Below, piece after piece: positions 43,385 through 51,773 of a stretch of 64,000 nt of DNA. Each line of letters opens with the position of its first letter. Position 1 is the stretch's first letter. Under the pieces are notes generated by a model. It worked only from the letters and a program-made list of their open reading frames with translations, did no database searches and was not told where the DNA came from. Both the position numbers and the translations under genes were made by a program. Source of the DNA: Flavobacterium humi (GTDB taxonomy: Bacteria; Bacteroidota; Bacteroidia; Flavobacteriales; Flavobacteriaceae); the NCBI RefSeq assembly GCF_004745595.1, contig NZ_SRLH01000003.1, positions 372,001-436,000 on the forward strand, read 5' to 3'.

Positions 43385-44254
43385 ATGGCAAATTTAAAGG
43401 AAATCCGTAATAGAATTACTTCCGTTTCATCTACGATGCAAATCACATCGGCAATGAAAATGGTTTCTGCTGCAAAGCTGAAAAAAGCACAGGATGCAAT
43501 TACAGCTATGCGCCCTTATGCCGAAAAATTAACGGAATTATTACAAAACCTTTCATCAACCCTTGAAGGTGAAGTGGGCGGAAGCTTTACGACACAAAGA
43601 GAAGTTAAAAAAGTATTGGTTGTGGTAATTACCTCAAACAGAGGTCTAGCCGGTGCGTTTAATTCGAATGCCATCAAAGAGGTTAAGAACATTACCGATA
43701 AGTATGCAGGAGTACAGGTGGATGTTTTTGCTATTGGTAAAAAAGGAAACGATGCTTTAAAGAAAACGCATACTGTAATTGACAATCAAAGTTCGGTTTT
43801 TGACAACCTGACTTTTGACAATGTAGCTGCTATTGCTGAAGATTTGACCCAAAAATTTATTTCAGGGGAATACGACAGAATCGAAATAGTTTACAACCAA
43901 TTTAAAAATGCGGCGACCCAAGTTGTTAAAGCAGAACAATTCTTACCGTTGGCACCGATAAAATCAGATGCCACAGCTAAAACAGCTACAACCGGCGACT
44001 ATATTTTTGAACCATCGAAAGAAGAAATCGTGTTGACTTTGATCCCGAAATCATTGAAAACACAATTGTACAAATCCATCAGGGATTCTTTTGCTTCCGA
44101 GCACGGAGCGCGTATGACAGCCATGCATAAAGCAACTGACAACGCAACCGAATTGAGAAACCAATTGAAATTAACGTACAACAAAGCGCGTCAGGCAGCA
44201 ATTACCAATGAAATCTTGGAGATTGTTGGTGGAGCAGAAGCATTGAAAGGATAA
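43385..44254 (+). CDS. atpG: F0F1 ATP synthase subunit gamma
   Basis: 289 residues. N-terminal helix RNRITSVSSTMQITSAMKMVSAAKLKKAQ and C-terminal SEHGARMTAMHKATDNA with the final helix NKARQAAITNEILEIVGGAEAL form the rotating shaft; both are family signatures. Last of the cluster: subunits beta (atpD) and epsilon (atpC) are not here and must be elsewhere in the genome, as is known for other Bacteroidetes. A strong terminator follows. Confidence 0.97.
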   Translation: MANLKEIRNRITSVSSTMQITSAMKMVSAAKLKKAQDAITAMRPYAEKLTELLQNLSSTLEGEVGGSFTTQREVKKVLVVVITSNRGLAGAFNSNAIKEVKNITDKYAGVQVDVFAIGKKGNDALKKTHTVIDNQSSVFDNLTFDNVAAIAEDLTQKFISGEYDRIEIVYNQFKNAATQVVKAEQFLPLAPIKSDATAKTATTGDYIFEPSKEEIVLTLIPKSLKTQLYKSIRDSFASEHGARMTAMHKATDNATELRNQLKLTYNKARQAAITNEILEIVGGAEALKG

Positions 44255-44277
44255 TCACTTATTTATTCAAGATATTG

Positions 44278-44310
44278 AAGAGCTGGCATTTTTGTCAGCT
44301 CTTTTTTTGT
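44278..44310 (+). terminator. Intrinsic terminator of the ATP synthase operon
   Basis: Stem AAGAGCTG / CAGCTCTT with a 10-base loop, then seven T, 24 bases after the atpG stop. Confidence 0.9.
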
Positions 44311-44342
44311 TAATTTTATACAACATTTAAGAAACCGTTGCA

Positions 44343-44780
44343 TTGGAAATCAAAGAACTTGTTACCGTCGAGGAAATGCTGGCCCAAATACAGGTCATGA
44401 AACATTTGTATCCGAAACTGACCTTGGCGAAATACCAATTATACCTTCAGGATATGGTACCGCACAATTACAAGCAAGTAGCCATTTTTGAAAAGGAGGT
44501 TTGTGTGGGTATTTCCGGCTATTGGACCGGTACGAAATTATGGTGCGGAAAGTATATCGAACTGGATAATTTTATTGTTTCACCCGACCATAGGTCAAAA
44601 GGGATCGGAAAAATCATCACCGATTATATTAATGATAAAGCCGAAGAAATAGGCTGTACCAATATTGTTTTGGATGCTTTTACGACCAATTTTGCGGCTC
44701 ACCGGTTTTATTACAATCAGGGTTATGGTCCCAAAGGCTTTCATTTTGTGAAAATTTTAAATGAAGAAGGACTGACATAA
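44343..44780 (+). CDS. GNAT-family N-acetyltransferase
   Basis: 145 residues from a TTG codon; no suitable ATG precedes the conserved region, so the start is uncertain. The acetyl-CoA loop is in IVSPDHRSKGIGKIITDYI (R/Q-x-x-G-x-G/A pattern near residue 90), followed by CTNIVLDAF and NFAAHRFYYNQGY, the family's last strand and helix. The substrate is unknown. Near-consensus promoter TAATTTTA at 44311-44318 overlaps the end of the atp terminator. Confidence 0.87.
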   Translation: MEIKELVTVEEMLAQIQVMKHLYPKLTLAKYQLYLQDMVPHNYKQVAIFEKEVCVGISGYWTGTKLWCGKYIELDNFIVSPDHRSKGIGKIITDYINDKAEEIGCTNIVLDAFTTNFAAHRFYYNQGYGPKGFHFVKILNEEGLT

Positions 44781-44896
44781 ACAGTAAAATATACTTTGTT
44801 TTTATAAAAGATGTATTTTTATCTTTTTATTTTTAATAATAGTAACTTTTTACTATTTAGTACGTATAACAGAAGTAAACCACTAAAATAAAACAA

Positions 44897-45565
44897 ATGG
44901 CCATGCAAAGTTTTAATTGGAAGAGTCTTTTTGTGAATGAAGAGCAAAACGATGCTGCAAAAACAGAAAATCAAAATCCGGTTACTTTTTCCAAAACCGA
45001 AAACAAGTTCCCCGAAACATCCACTACGAATATTTTGACGGAGACCAATAACAATCCATTTCTTAACGAAATAATCGAAGTATACCAAAAGGGTTTTGAC
45101 GGGCTTAACAATGAAGGTTTTGACTTTTTCGAACTGTACAAATCAGTATATGCGGTTGGAGTGACCAATCCCCAAAGTTATCAGATGGCCTTTGCCATGG
45201 GGAAAACGATAAAATCAGATTTATCCAAAGATTTCCTTCTTGAAAAGTCAAAGTTCTATATAGTTGAAATCGAAAAGGTGTATGCCAAATATGATGCAAC
45301 GGGAAATTCTAAAAACAAAGAGTTAAACAATACCATTACATCCCAAAAGCAAAACCTGTCCAAAGAGATTACAGACCTGGAGAGCCAAATAGCAAAACTC
45401 CAGATAGAATTGGAAAAGAAAAAAGCGGATTTGGCCAGGATCGATTTGGATAATAAGGAAATGTTTGCCGAAATCCAGCTCAAAATCGAAGCCAACAATA
45501 TTGCAAAGCAAAGAATTTTAGAATCAATCAATACTGTTATTACAGGAATCAATCAATATTTATAA
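44897..45565 (+). CDS. Soluble coiled-coil protein, first gene of the ABC/OmpA/AAA+ cluster
   Basis: 222 residues, no signal peptide or membrane helix. I do not recognise the family. The first 50 residues are polar and probably disordered. Residues about 55-110 form a compact conserved-looking block (IIEVYQKGFDGLNNEGFDFFELY, NPQSYQMAFAMGKTI). Residues about 135-215 are a heptad-like coiled coil (LESQIAKLQIELEKKKADLAR). One base separates its stop from the next gene, so the two products are probably made together and may interact. Cytoplasmic. Confidence 0.75.
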   Translation: MAMQSFNWKSLFVNEEQNDAAKTENQNPVTFSKTENKFPETSTTNILTETNNNPFLNEIIEVYQKGFDGLNNEGFDFFELYKSVYAVGVTNPQSYQMAFAMGKTIKSDLSKDFLLEKSKFYIVEIEKVYAKYDATGNSKNKELNNTITSQKQNLSKEITDLESQIAKLQIELEKKKADLARIDLDNKEMFAEIQLKIEANNIAKQRILESINTVITGINQYL

Positions 45566-45566
45566 A

Positions 45567-46688
45567 ATGAATAAATTCGAACAGGAAAAAAGCACGTTAC
45601 TGGAACTGCCGATATTAAAACACTTTGACGAATCAAAAGGGGAAATAGCACTAAAAACGGATGTCTTAAAAAAAGGGGAGAAATCATTATTCTGGGCATT
45701 GGCTTTAGGCTTGTTGGGAATAGGCGGCTACCTGGTTTGGACTTATATCATCCCACCATTATTCACCATGCTTGGCCAGGCTATTGCCTTATCGGCAACA
45801 GGGGTTTTCCTGGTTTTCCTGGTTATGATGTTTCCTGTAATTATGAAAGGACTTCGTTTTGCCACAAAAAACATCCATAAGGCACTCATCCAAAGCAATC
45901 CATTTAACGAATTGGACGAGCAAAAGCAGAAAATGATCAAAAACCGGGAAGTTTTCAAAAACACTAAAGCAAAGCTTAAAGGGCTGAAAAACGAAATGGA
46001 AATTGAAGCGGCCAAATCTGAAAAAGAAGCAAAATCATTCCAGGAGGATGTCCTGAGTTTGCAACGCCAATCGGAAAGATTAAAATCTGCCATGGATGAA
46101 ATGGTCAAAATCAATGGTGTAGGAGCAAAAGATACAGACGAATATGTGGCATTGCAAAGTGAACTCGCTAAAAAACTAAGTGATTCCCAAAGAATTTCAA
46201 ACCAATACGAGCAAAGCAAAAGCTTCATCCAAAAATATGGAGTCAGAGCTAATGTTTTGGGGAAAATGGACAGGAAACTAACATTGGCCGGAACTGCCAT
46301 CGATATTAAAATTGCCGATTTTGATGCCACGGTGACCATGTTAAGGAAAGAATATGAGTTTGCCAGAAACGCAAAGGCAGCGACCGAAAGTGCCAAAAGC
46401 GCCATGATGTTTACCAAAGACTGGGAATTGGAATATGCCTTGGAAGTAGTGACATCAACCATCGCCCAGGATATTGCCAGAACATCTGAAAACCTAATTG
46501 ATATTGATTCCCTGACCTCTCAATATTCAGTAGATAACGATGAGTTGTACACACGCCTGGATTCTTTGGCCGATCAAATCAAGACAGGGGAAAACACCAT
46601 TCCGGATTCGACCAAATACTCCAGTCCAAATTACAAGATGTCTAAAGAAGACAAACAATCCAGTGGTGGTTTCGGAGATATATTTTAA
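45567..46688 (+). CDS. Membrane-anchored PspA-like coiled-coil protein
   Basis: 373 residues. A soluble N-terminus of about 38 residues precedes two strong membrane helices (about 39-62 and 68-92). Residues 110-310 are almost all charged coiled coil, with the block VLGKMDRKLTLAGTAIDIKIADFDATVTMLRKE near 231-263. The rest is a polar tail ending GGFGDIF. The coiled-coil part recalls PspA/IM30 in composition, but those proteins have no membrane helices, so true homology is unproven. It probably sits in the inner membrane with a long cytoplasmic arm next to the ABC permease. Unknown family. Confidence 0.75.
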   Translation: MNKFEQEKSTLLELPILKHFDESKGEIALKTDVLKKGEKSLFWALALGLLGIGGYLVWTYIIPPLFTMLGQAIALSATGVFLVFLVMMFPVIMKGLRFATKNIHKALIQSNPFNELDEQKQKMIKNREVFKNTKAKLKGLKNEMEIEAAKSEKEAKSFQEDVLSLQRQSERLKSAMDEMVKINGVGAKDTDEYVALQSELAKKLSDSQRISNQYEQSKSFIQKYGVRANVLGKMDRKLTLAGTAIDIKIADFDATVTMLRKEYEFARNAKAATESAKSAMMFTKDWELEYALEVVTSTIAQDIARTSENLIDIDSLTSQYSVDNDELYTRLDSLADQIKTGENTIPDSTKYSSPNYKMSKEDKQSSGGFGDIF

Positions 46689-46713
46689 CAAAAACAAATT
46701 AATTTTTATATAA

Positions 46714-48528
46714 ATGGGAAAAATTTTAAGAACAGCAAAATTAACAACACTATCTGAATTGCTTATTGTCATTGCAGGAGTTGGGGGGATTTTAGGAGCG
46801 ATTTATTTCATTTCTCCGGGAATTAAAACAGCTGTTTCCAAACAATTGACAGGAATTGAATTAAACAATACAGATGTAAATAATGTAACTAATGCAGAAA
46901 AAATCGCACTTCCTTCCAAAGAAGTTTCTGCTGCAGTAAGCGATAAACCACTGGTAAGAATTGCAGGTTACGCCTGGAATGCCCAATCAGGGATTATTGT
47001 TTCCAATGGTGGGCCAAAAACGACCAAAGGATCTTTAATGGAAAAAAACGGTGTCAATCTTGAAATCATCCGTCAGGACTGGTTGTCGGAACTCCGTAAC
47101 ATGCAAATGAAATTTATTGAGGAATTTGACGGAGGCGCTGCTTTCCCAACTTCCGATAAAAGTGCTTTTGCCGTAATGATCATGGGTGACGGAGCGCCGT
47201 TTTATATCAGCTCTGTGCAAAAAGCGTTAAATGAGAAATACGGTAATGACAAATACCATTTACAGGTTCTTGGAGCTGTAGGTATGAGTTATGGCGAAGA
47301 CAAACTAATTGGGCCGCCAAGCTGGAAATCAGATCCGAAATCAATGAAAGGAAGCGTTATTTCTGCAGTATTGGGAGATGGTGACTGGGTAACTACGGTA
47401 AACTATTGCTTTGCGAACGGTCTTAAAGTGAATCCTGACCCGGCAACGTATGATGCTGACGCGGTAAATATCTATCCTTCTGAAAATGATGATTACATCA
47501 AATCAGCGGAAGAATTGATCAAATCACAAACGACAGGCTGGACAGTTTCGTTAAAAGAAGTAAGCAACGGAAAACTGACCGGGAAAACGGTAAGCCGTAA
47601 AATAGACGGTTGCGCTACCTGGACACCTGGTGACAAACTGGTTTTCGACAAATTATCAGGATTTGTAGACATCGTTTCCACGAAAGAATTCAACAACCAG
47701 ATGCCAACGGTTTTAATCGGGGTTAAAGAATGGGCTGCGAAAAACCCTGAAATTGTTTCCAACATCCTCAAATCAGCATTGACGGCATCCAACCAAATGA
47801 AAAATTACGAAGATTGGAAAGTAAGGGCTTCCGAAGCAATTGCCGATACCTATAAAATGGAAACACCGGAATACTGGTACAAAATGTTCAAAGGACAGCA
47901 AGGGACCAAAAACGGATTGACCTATAATATGGGAGGTTCCAAAGTATTCAATTATGCTGACGGAATGCAATATTTCGGTATGACCGATGGTGTAAACAGA
48001 TACAAATCGGTGTACAACCAGGTGTCGGGTTACCTGACCGAACTGAATCCGTTTGGATTTAATGAAAATGTTGGAAAAGTAGTGCCTTACGAAGAAGCGG
48101 TAAATTTATTTTACCTGAAAAACATCAATGACATCGAGTCTACTTCAGCGGACAAGGCAGATTATACCGTACAGGCTACTGAAATTATGGCATCGGGCGA
48201 ATGGAAAATCAATTTCAATTCCGGTAGTGCGGCCATCCAAAACAATTCCTCGAAAGATCTGGAGAAAATATACAACCTCTTGATCCAGGCAGAAAATTCC
48301 AAACTGACCATTGTAGGACATACGGACAATGTTGGAAACAGCGACGCTAACCTGCAACTGTCCAAAAACAGAGCACAGGCTATTGTCAACTACTTAAAAA
48401 ACAAAGGAATCCCTGAAAACAGGTTCCAAATGATTGACGGAAAAGGTTCAAACGAACCGGTTGCCGACAATAACTCAGAATCTGGAAAAGCTAAAAACAG
48501 ACGTGTTGTAATCACATTCTTGAAATAA
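46714..48528 (+). CDS. Inner-membrane-anchored substrate-binding domain fused to OmpA-type peptidoglycan-binding domain
   Basis: 604 residues. One uncleaved N-terminal helix (about 14-35: LSELLIVIAGVGGILGAIYF). Residues about 75-440 look like a periplasmic solute-binding protein of the SsuA/NMT1 type: LVRIAGYAWNAQSGIIVSNGG, then LIGPPSWKSDPKSMKG and TVLIGVKEWAAKNPEIV. Residues about 490-604 are an OmpA C-terminal domain with FNSGSAAIQ, IVGHTDNVG, LSKNRAQAIVNYLKN and KNRRVVITF, which carry the Asp and Arg that hold diaminopimelate. The product would link inner membrane and cell wall. Matching permease and ATPase genes follow. Confidence 0.88.
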   Translation: MGKILRTAKLTTLSELLIVIAGVGGILGAIYFISPGIKTAVSKQLTGIELNNTDVNNVTNAEKIALPSKEVSAAVSDKPLVRIAGYAWNAQSGIIVSNGGPKTTKGSLMEKNGVNLEIIRQDWLSELRNMQMKFIEEFDGGAAFPTSDKSAFAVMIMGDGAPFYISSVQKALNEKYGNDKYHLQVLGAVGMSYGEDKLIGPPSWKSDPKSMKGSVISAVLGDGDWVTTVNYCFANGLKVNPDPATYDADAVNIYPSENDDYIKSAEELIKSQTTGWTVSLKEVSNGKLTGKTVSRKIDGCATWTPGDKLVFDKLSGFVDIVSTKEFNNQMPTVLIGVKEWAAKNPEIVSNILKSALTASNQMKNYEDWKVRASEAIADTYKMETPEYWYKMFKGQQGTKNGLTYNMGGSKVFNYADGMQYFGMTDGVNRYKSVYNQVSGYLTELNPFGFNENVGKVVPYEEAVNLFYLKNINDIESTSADKADYTVQATEIMASGEWKINFNSGSAAIQNNSSKDLEKIYNLLIQAENSKLTIVGHTDNVGNSDANLQLSKNRAQAIVNYLKNKGIPENRFQMIDGKGSNEPVADNNSESGKAKNRRVVITFLK

Positions 48529-48542
48529 TAATTTAAAAGCAC

Positions 48543-48572
48543 AAAGGCTATCAATTATTTGGTAGCCTTTTT
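48543..48572 (+). terminator. Terminator-like hairpin inside the ABC/OmpA/AAA+ cluster
   Basis: Stem AAAGGCTATC / GGTAGCCTTT (one G-T pair), 8-base loop, then TT and A/T-rich sequence. It lies in the 49-base gap between the binding-protein gene and the permease gene. Likely a partial terminator that lowers permease and ATPase levels. Confidence 0.7.
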
Positions 48573-48577
48573 ATATT

Positions 48578-49348
48578 ATGATGAAATTTTTAACACCTTT
48601 CGAAAGCATATCCAAATCCAAAAAAACAATGATCCTTTTGGGCTGGGTTGCGCTGTTGCTGCTTTTTTGGTTTGTAGGAACCTCAAGCGTAAAGCATCTT
48701 TTTCCTTCTCCGCAACAAGTGCTGCAGGGATTTGGTGATTTGTACAATGAAGGTTTGGTCGTGCATATTTTCAATTCATTGCAGCTGTGTTTCCTCTCCA
48801 TTTTTATGGCAGTCGTGATTTCCATGCTATTCGCCTATACCTGGCCAATCCCATTATTGAAGCCTGTTTCGGAATTTGTGACCAAATTCAGGTTTTTGCC
48901 TTTTACCGGACTGTCATTCTATATCACATTGGTAGTCCATGAAGCCAGGAACATGCAAATCTGGATTATGGTAATATTCCTGACGACTTTCTTAACCACA
49001 TCATTAATAGCTATTATTAAAGATATTCCCCAAGAAGAGTTCGATCATGCCAAAACACTCAAATGCAGCCGTTTCGAAATACTATGGCAGGTAATCATTT
49101 TAGGCAGGATCGATTATGTAATTGATGTCATCCGTCAAAACCTGGCCATTACCTGGATGATGCTCGTAACGGTTGAATCGATTGTTGTGGCTTCCGGCGG
49201 TTTGGGATTCCTAATCAAGAATTCGGATAAATTCATGAACCACGGAAGAATCATTGCCTTGCAGATTATCATCCTGCTCATCGGGCTTACCTTGGACTGG
49301 GCTATTAATTTCCTTCGAAAAGCGGTTTTCAGATACTCAAAAATATAA
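48578..49348 (+). CDS. ABC transporter permease (SsuC/TauC type)
   Basis: 256 residues with about six membrane helices. The coupling (EAA) loop reads EEFDHAKTLKCSRFEILWQVIILGRIDYV near residues 150-178 and fits the BPD_transp_1 family of sulfonate/nitrate/taurine importers. Other family blocks are FPSPQQVLQGFGDLYNEG near residue 40 and SGGLGFLIKNSDKF near 207. Two ATG codons in tandem open the gene. It is 3 bases from the ATPase gene. It would form the channel for the ligand held by the upstream binding domain. Confidence 0.92.
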   Translation: MMKFLTPFESISKSKKTMILLGWVALLLLFWFVGTSSVKHLFPSPQQVLQGFGDLYNEGLVVHIFNSLQLCFLSIFMAVVISMLFAYTWPIPLLKPVSEFVTKFRFLPFTGLSFYITLVVHEARNMQIWIMVIFLTTFLTTSLIAIIKDIPQEEFDHAKTLKCSRFEILWQVIILGRIDYVIDVIRQNLAITWMMLVTVESIVVASGGLGFLIKNSDKFMNHGRIIALQIIILLIGLTLDWAINFLRKAVFRYSKI

Positions 49349-49351
49349 TTC

Positions 49352-50182
49352 ATGACCTATCAATTTAAAGAAACATTATTATACGTAGAAAACCTAAGCG
49401 TAGCTTATGATGATACTGTAATAATCAAGGATATCAGTTTAACTGAAAAAGATGTTGTACGGACTGCCAAAGAAAATACGGGCCAGATTATTGCTTTTGT
49501 AGGAAGGTCGGGAAGGGGGAAATCTACTTTTTTCAAGGCCCTGACCGGATTGGTCCAACCCAATACCGGAAAAATCCTGATCAAGGATTTTGCAAGCCAG
49601 GAAGCAAATGCGGCAAAACCTGTTAAGGAAGGCGATATTGGTTTTGTAGACCAGAAATATACTTTGTTCAGGCATAAAACGGTGTACCAGACATTAAAAT
49701 TTGCCTTGCGGAAAACCACTATTTCCGAAACGGAGAAAGAAGCAAAAATAAAGGAATACACCAACAAATGGGGATTGGACAAATGTATCGACAAATATCC
49801 GAATGAACTCTCCGGAGGACAAAGACAGCGTACAGCCATTATAGAACAATTGTTTTCATCGGATAAATTTATTGTGATGGATGAGCCTTTTTCAGGATTG
49901 GATGTCGGGAATATCGAAGAAGTAAAAAAATCATTCGATCTTTTAAGCGATATGTCCGAATTCAATACGGTCCTTTTTTCCACACATGATATAGAACTGG
50001 CTATCGAACTGGCCCAGGTAATCTATGTCATCGGTTATCCGACAATCAATGGCGAAAAGAAAAATTACGGGACAATTGTAGCAAAATATGACTTGCGGGA
50101 AATGGAACTGGCCTGGAAAGACCACTGCGAAGACCATATAAAACTGTACAAGGAAATAACGCATCAAATGATGATTTCATAA
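49352..50182 (+). CDS. ABC transporter ATP-binding protein
   Basis: 276 residues. Walker A AFVGRSGRGKSTFFKA near residues 47-62 (GRSGRGKST instead of the more common GxSGSGKST), Q-loop region FVDQKYTLF near 96, signature LSGGQRQR near 153, Walker B KFIVMDEPFSGLD near 170 and switch His in FSTHDIE. A polar insertion KKDVVRTAKENTGQ-like segment precedes Walker A. All catalytic residues are present. Energises the preceding permease. Confidence 0.94.
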   Translation: MTYQFKETLLYVENLSVAYDDTVIIKDISLTEKDVVRTAKENTGQIIAFVGRSGRGKSTFFKALTGLVQPNTGKILIKDFASQEANAAKPVKEGDIGFVDQKYTLFRHKTVYQTLKFALRKTTISETEKEAKIKEYTNKWGLDKCIDKYPNELSGGQRQRTAIIEQLFSSDKFIVMDEPFSGLDVGNIEEVKKSFDLLSDMSEFNTVLFSTHDIELAIELAQVIYVIGYPTINGEKKNYGTIVAKYDLREMELAWKDHCEDHIKLYKEITHQMMIS

Positions 50183-50186
50183 AACA

Positions 50187-51719
50187 ATGCCATTGAAAAA
50201 ACGGAATCCCATAACCATCCTTGAAGATTCTTTCCTGTCAATAAAAGAATATATTGAAGGGGAAATGAATAATGAAAAGACTTTTTTCGATCAGGCTTTT
50301 GTGCAGCAATTGAAAAAGGAAACCCTTTTGCTGATCCAGTTATGCGAACTCCTGAACCAGGATGAAAAGTTTGTCAAAACCATAAACGATTGGGTAAACC
50401 CAAACCGGGCCAATAGTTTTTTGTTTAAGGCAGAACATTTTTTCCTTTCCGACATCGTTTCCATTTGCGAAAGGAAAACATTAGGGGAAAACGAAAAGTC
50501 GCGGTTTGTGTATGCGTATTATTATGATGCCTTGCGCAACCGGCATTTTGCCGATGAAAAAGCCATCAGCACACTCAACAAATTAGTGGCTTCAACAGAA
50601 TTCCATGAAAACCTCAAGAACATCAAAAAACAATCTGTCATTGTCCCGGCAAACAGCCAACAGACCAATTTTTTGATTCCGGCGTTATCAGAAACGGCTC
50701 ACGCCAGGCTTTCAGAAATGAAAATGCATTTCGAGAGATTCCTGCAGTTTTCATATTCTTTGGATGCAGCCAGCCAAAATATTGTCAAAGCGATATCTGA
50801 AGAAAACAAAACCTTGCATCAATCCGTAAACAGCCAGGTAAGCTATCCGCCGGAGGATGACACCCTGGAGAAAGTATTGGAAGAACTCCACGGGCTGGTT
50901 GGGCTGGAAGCCGTAAAAAAAGACATATCGGAACTGATAAACCTTTTGGAAATCCAGAAAAAGCGTTCGGCAGAAGGATTGAAAAACATAGAAATCGCAT
51001 TGCATACTGTTTTTTTGGGGCCACCCGGAACAGGGAAAACATCAGTAGCGAGATTGCTCAGCAGGATATTCAAGCACCTTGGGTTTCTCTCCAAAGGACA
51101 AATGTACGAAACCGACAGGGAAGGAATGGTGGCAGGTTTTGTAGGGCAAACAGCCACTAAAGTAGACAAAGCCGTCCAGGAAAGCCTTGGCGGGGTTTTG
51201 TTTATCGATGAAGCCTATTCGCTTACCCAAAACAATCTTGGGAATGATTATGGAGCCGAAGCGGTAAACACGATGCTGAAAAGGATGGAAGATCACAGGG
51301 ACGATCTGGCTGTTGTTGTGGCGGGTTACACCGAACCCATGAAATTTTTCGTCGAAACCAATCCCGGCCTGCGCTCAAGATTCAGCAGGTATTTCATCTT
51401 CGAGCATTTCAAACCTTCGGAATTGTTCCTGATTTTCGAGACATTTTGCAAAAAATCAGATTTTATTTTGACCGAAGAAGCAAAGGAAAAACTGCATGAC
51501 ACCTTCGAATTGCTGTATTCCAAAAAAGACGAAGGATTTGGTAATGCCCGGGTTATCCGGAACCTTTTTGAAAAATGCGTGCAAAACCAAGCCAATAGGA
51601 TTGTCAAGTTAACCAAAATCAATCAGGAAATATTGAAAACCATTTGCGAAGAGGACATCCCTGAACCAAAAGAAACGCAGGAACAGGTTTATTTTGCCGT
51701 AAATAATCCATCCGAATAA
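50187..51719 (+). CDS. AAA+ ATPase of the CbbX/SpoVK type
   Basis: 510 residues. The N-terminal part (about 1-225) is helical and of no family I know. The AAA+ core starts at about 228 with LHGLVGLEAVKKDISELINLL. Walker A is FLGPPGTGKTSVARLL near 275 and Walker B GGVLFIDEAYSL near 333. The pore-loop-like segment GMVAGFVGQTA is near 312, and Arg residues in GLRSRFSRYF near 395 are finger candidates. CbbX-type proteins remodel other protein complexes (rubisco for CbbX). Only 4 bases after the ABC ATPase, so probably serves that complex. Its target is unknown. Confidence 0.9.
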   Translation: MPLKKRNPITILEDSFLSIKEYIEGEMNNEKTFFDQAFVQQLKKETLLLIQLCELLNQDEKFVKTINDWVNPNRANSFLFKAEHFFLSDIVSICERKTLGENEKSRFVYAYYYDALRNRHFADEKAISTLNKLVASTEFHENLKNIKKQSVIVPANSQQTNFLIPALSETAHARLSEMKMHFERFLQFSYSLDAASQNIVKAISEENKTLHQSVNSQVSYPPEDDTLEKVLEELHGLVGLEAVKKDISELINLLEIQKKRSAEGLKNIEIALHTVFLGPPGTGKTSVARLLSRIFKHLGFLSKGQMYETDREGMVAGFVGQTATKVDKAVQESLGGVLFIDEAYSLTQNNLGNDYGAEAVNTMLKRMEDHRDDLAVVVAGYTEPMKFFVETNPGLRSRFSRYFIFEHFKPSELFLIFETFCKKSDFILTEEAKEKLHDTFELLYSKKDEGFGNARVIRNLFEKCVQNQANRIVKLTKINQEILKTICEEDIPEPKETQEQVYFAVNNPSE

Positions 51720-51741
51720 AAACTGGAATAACAGAAATACC

Positions 51742-51749
51742 TATTTTTG
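51742..51749 (+). promoter_or_regulatory. Bacteroidetes -7 element for the flippase gene
   Basis: TATTTTTG, a full match to TAnnTTTG, 24 bases before the TTG start at 51774. It overlaps an earlier in-frame TTG at 51747, which therefore cannot be the start. Confidence 0.6.
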
Positions 51750-51773
51750 CGTAGCAACAAAACCAAAATCATT

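Noticed and set aside
44897..51719. Tellurite/TelA-type or phage defence operon
   Set aside because: No Ter, TelA, nuclease or toxin motif is visible; the ABC and OmpA content points to an envelope function instead.
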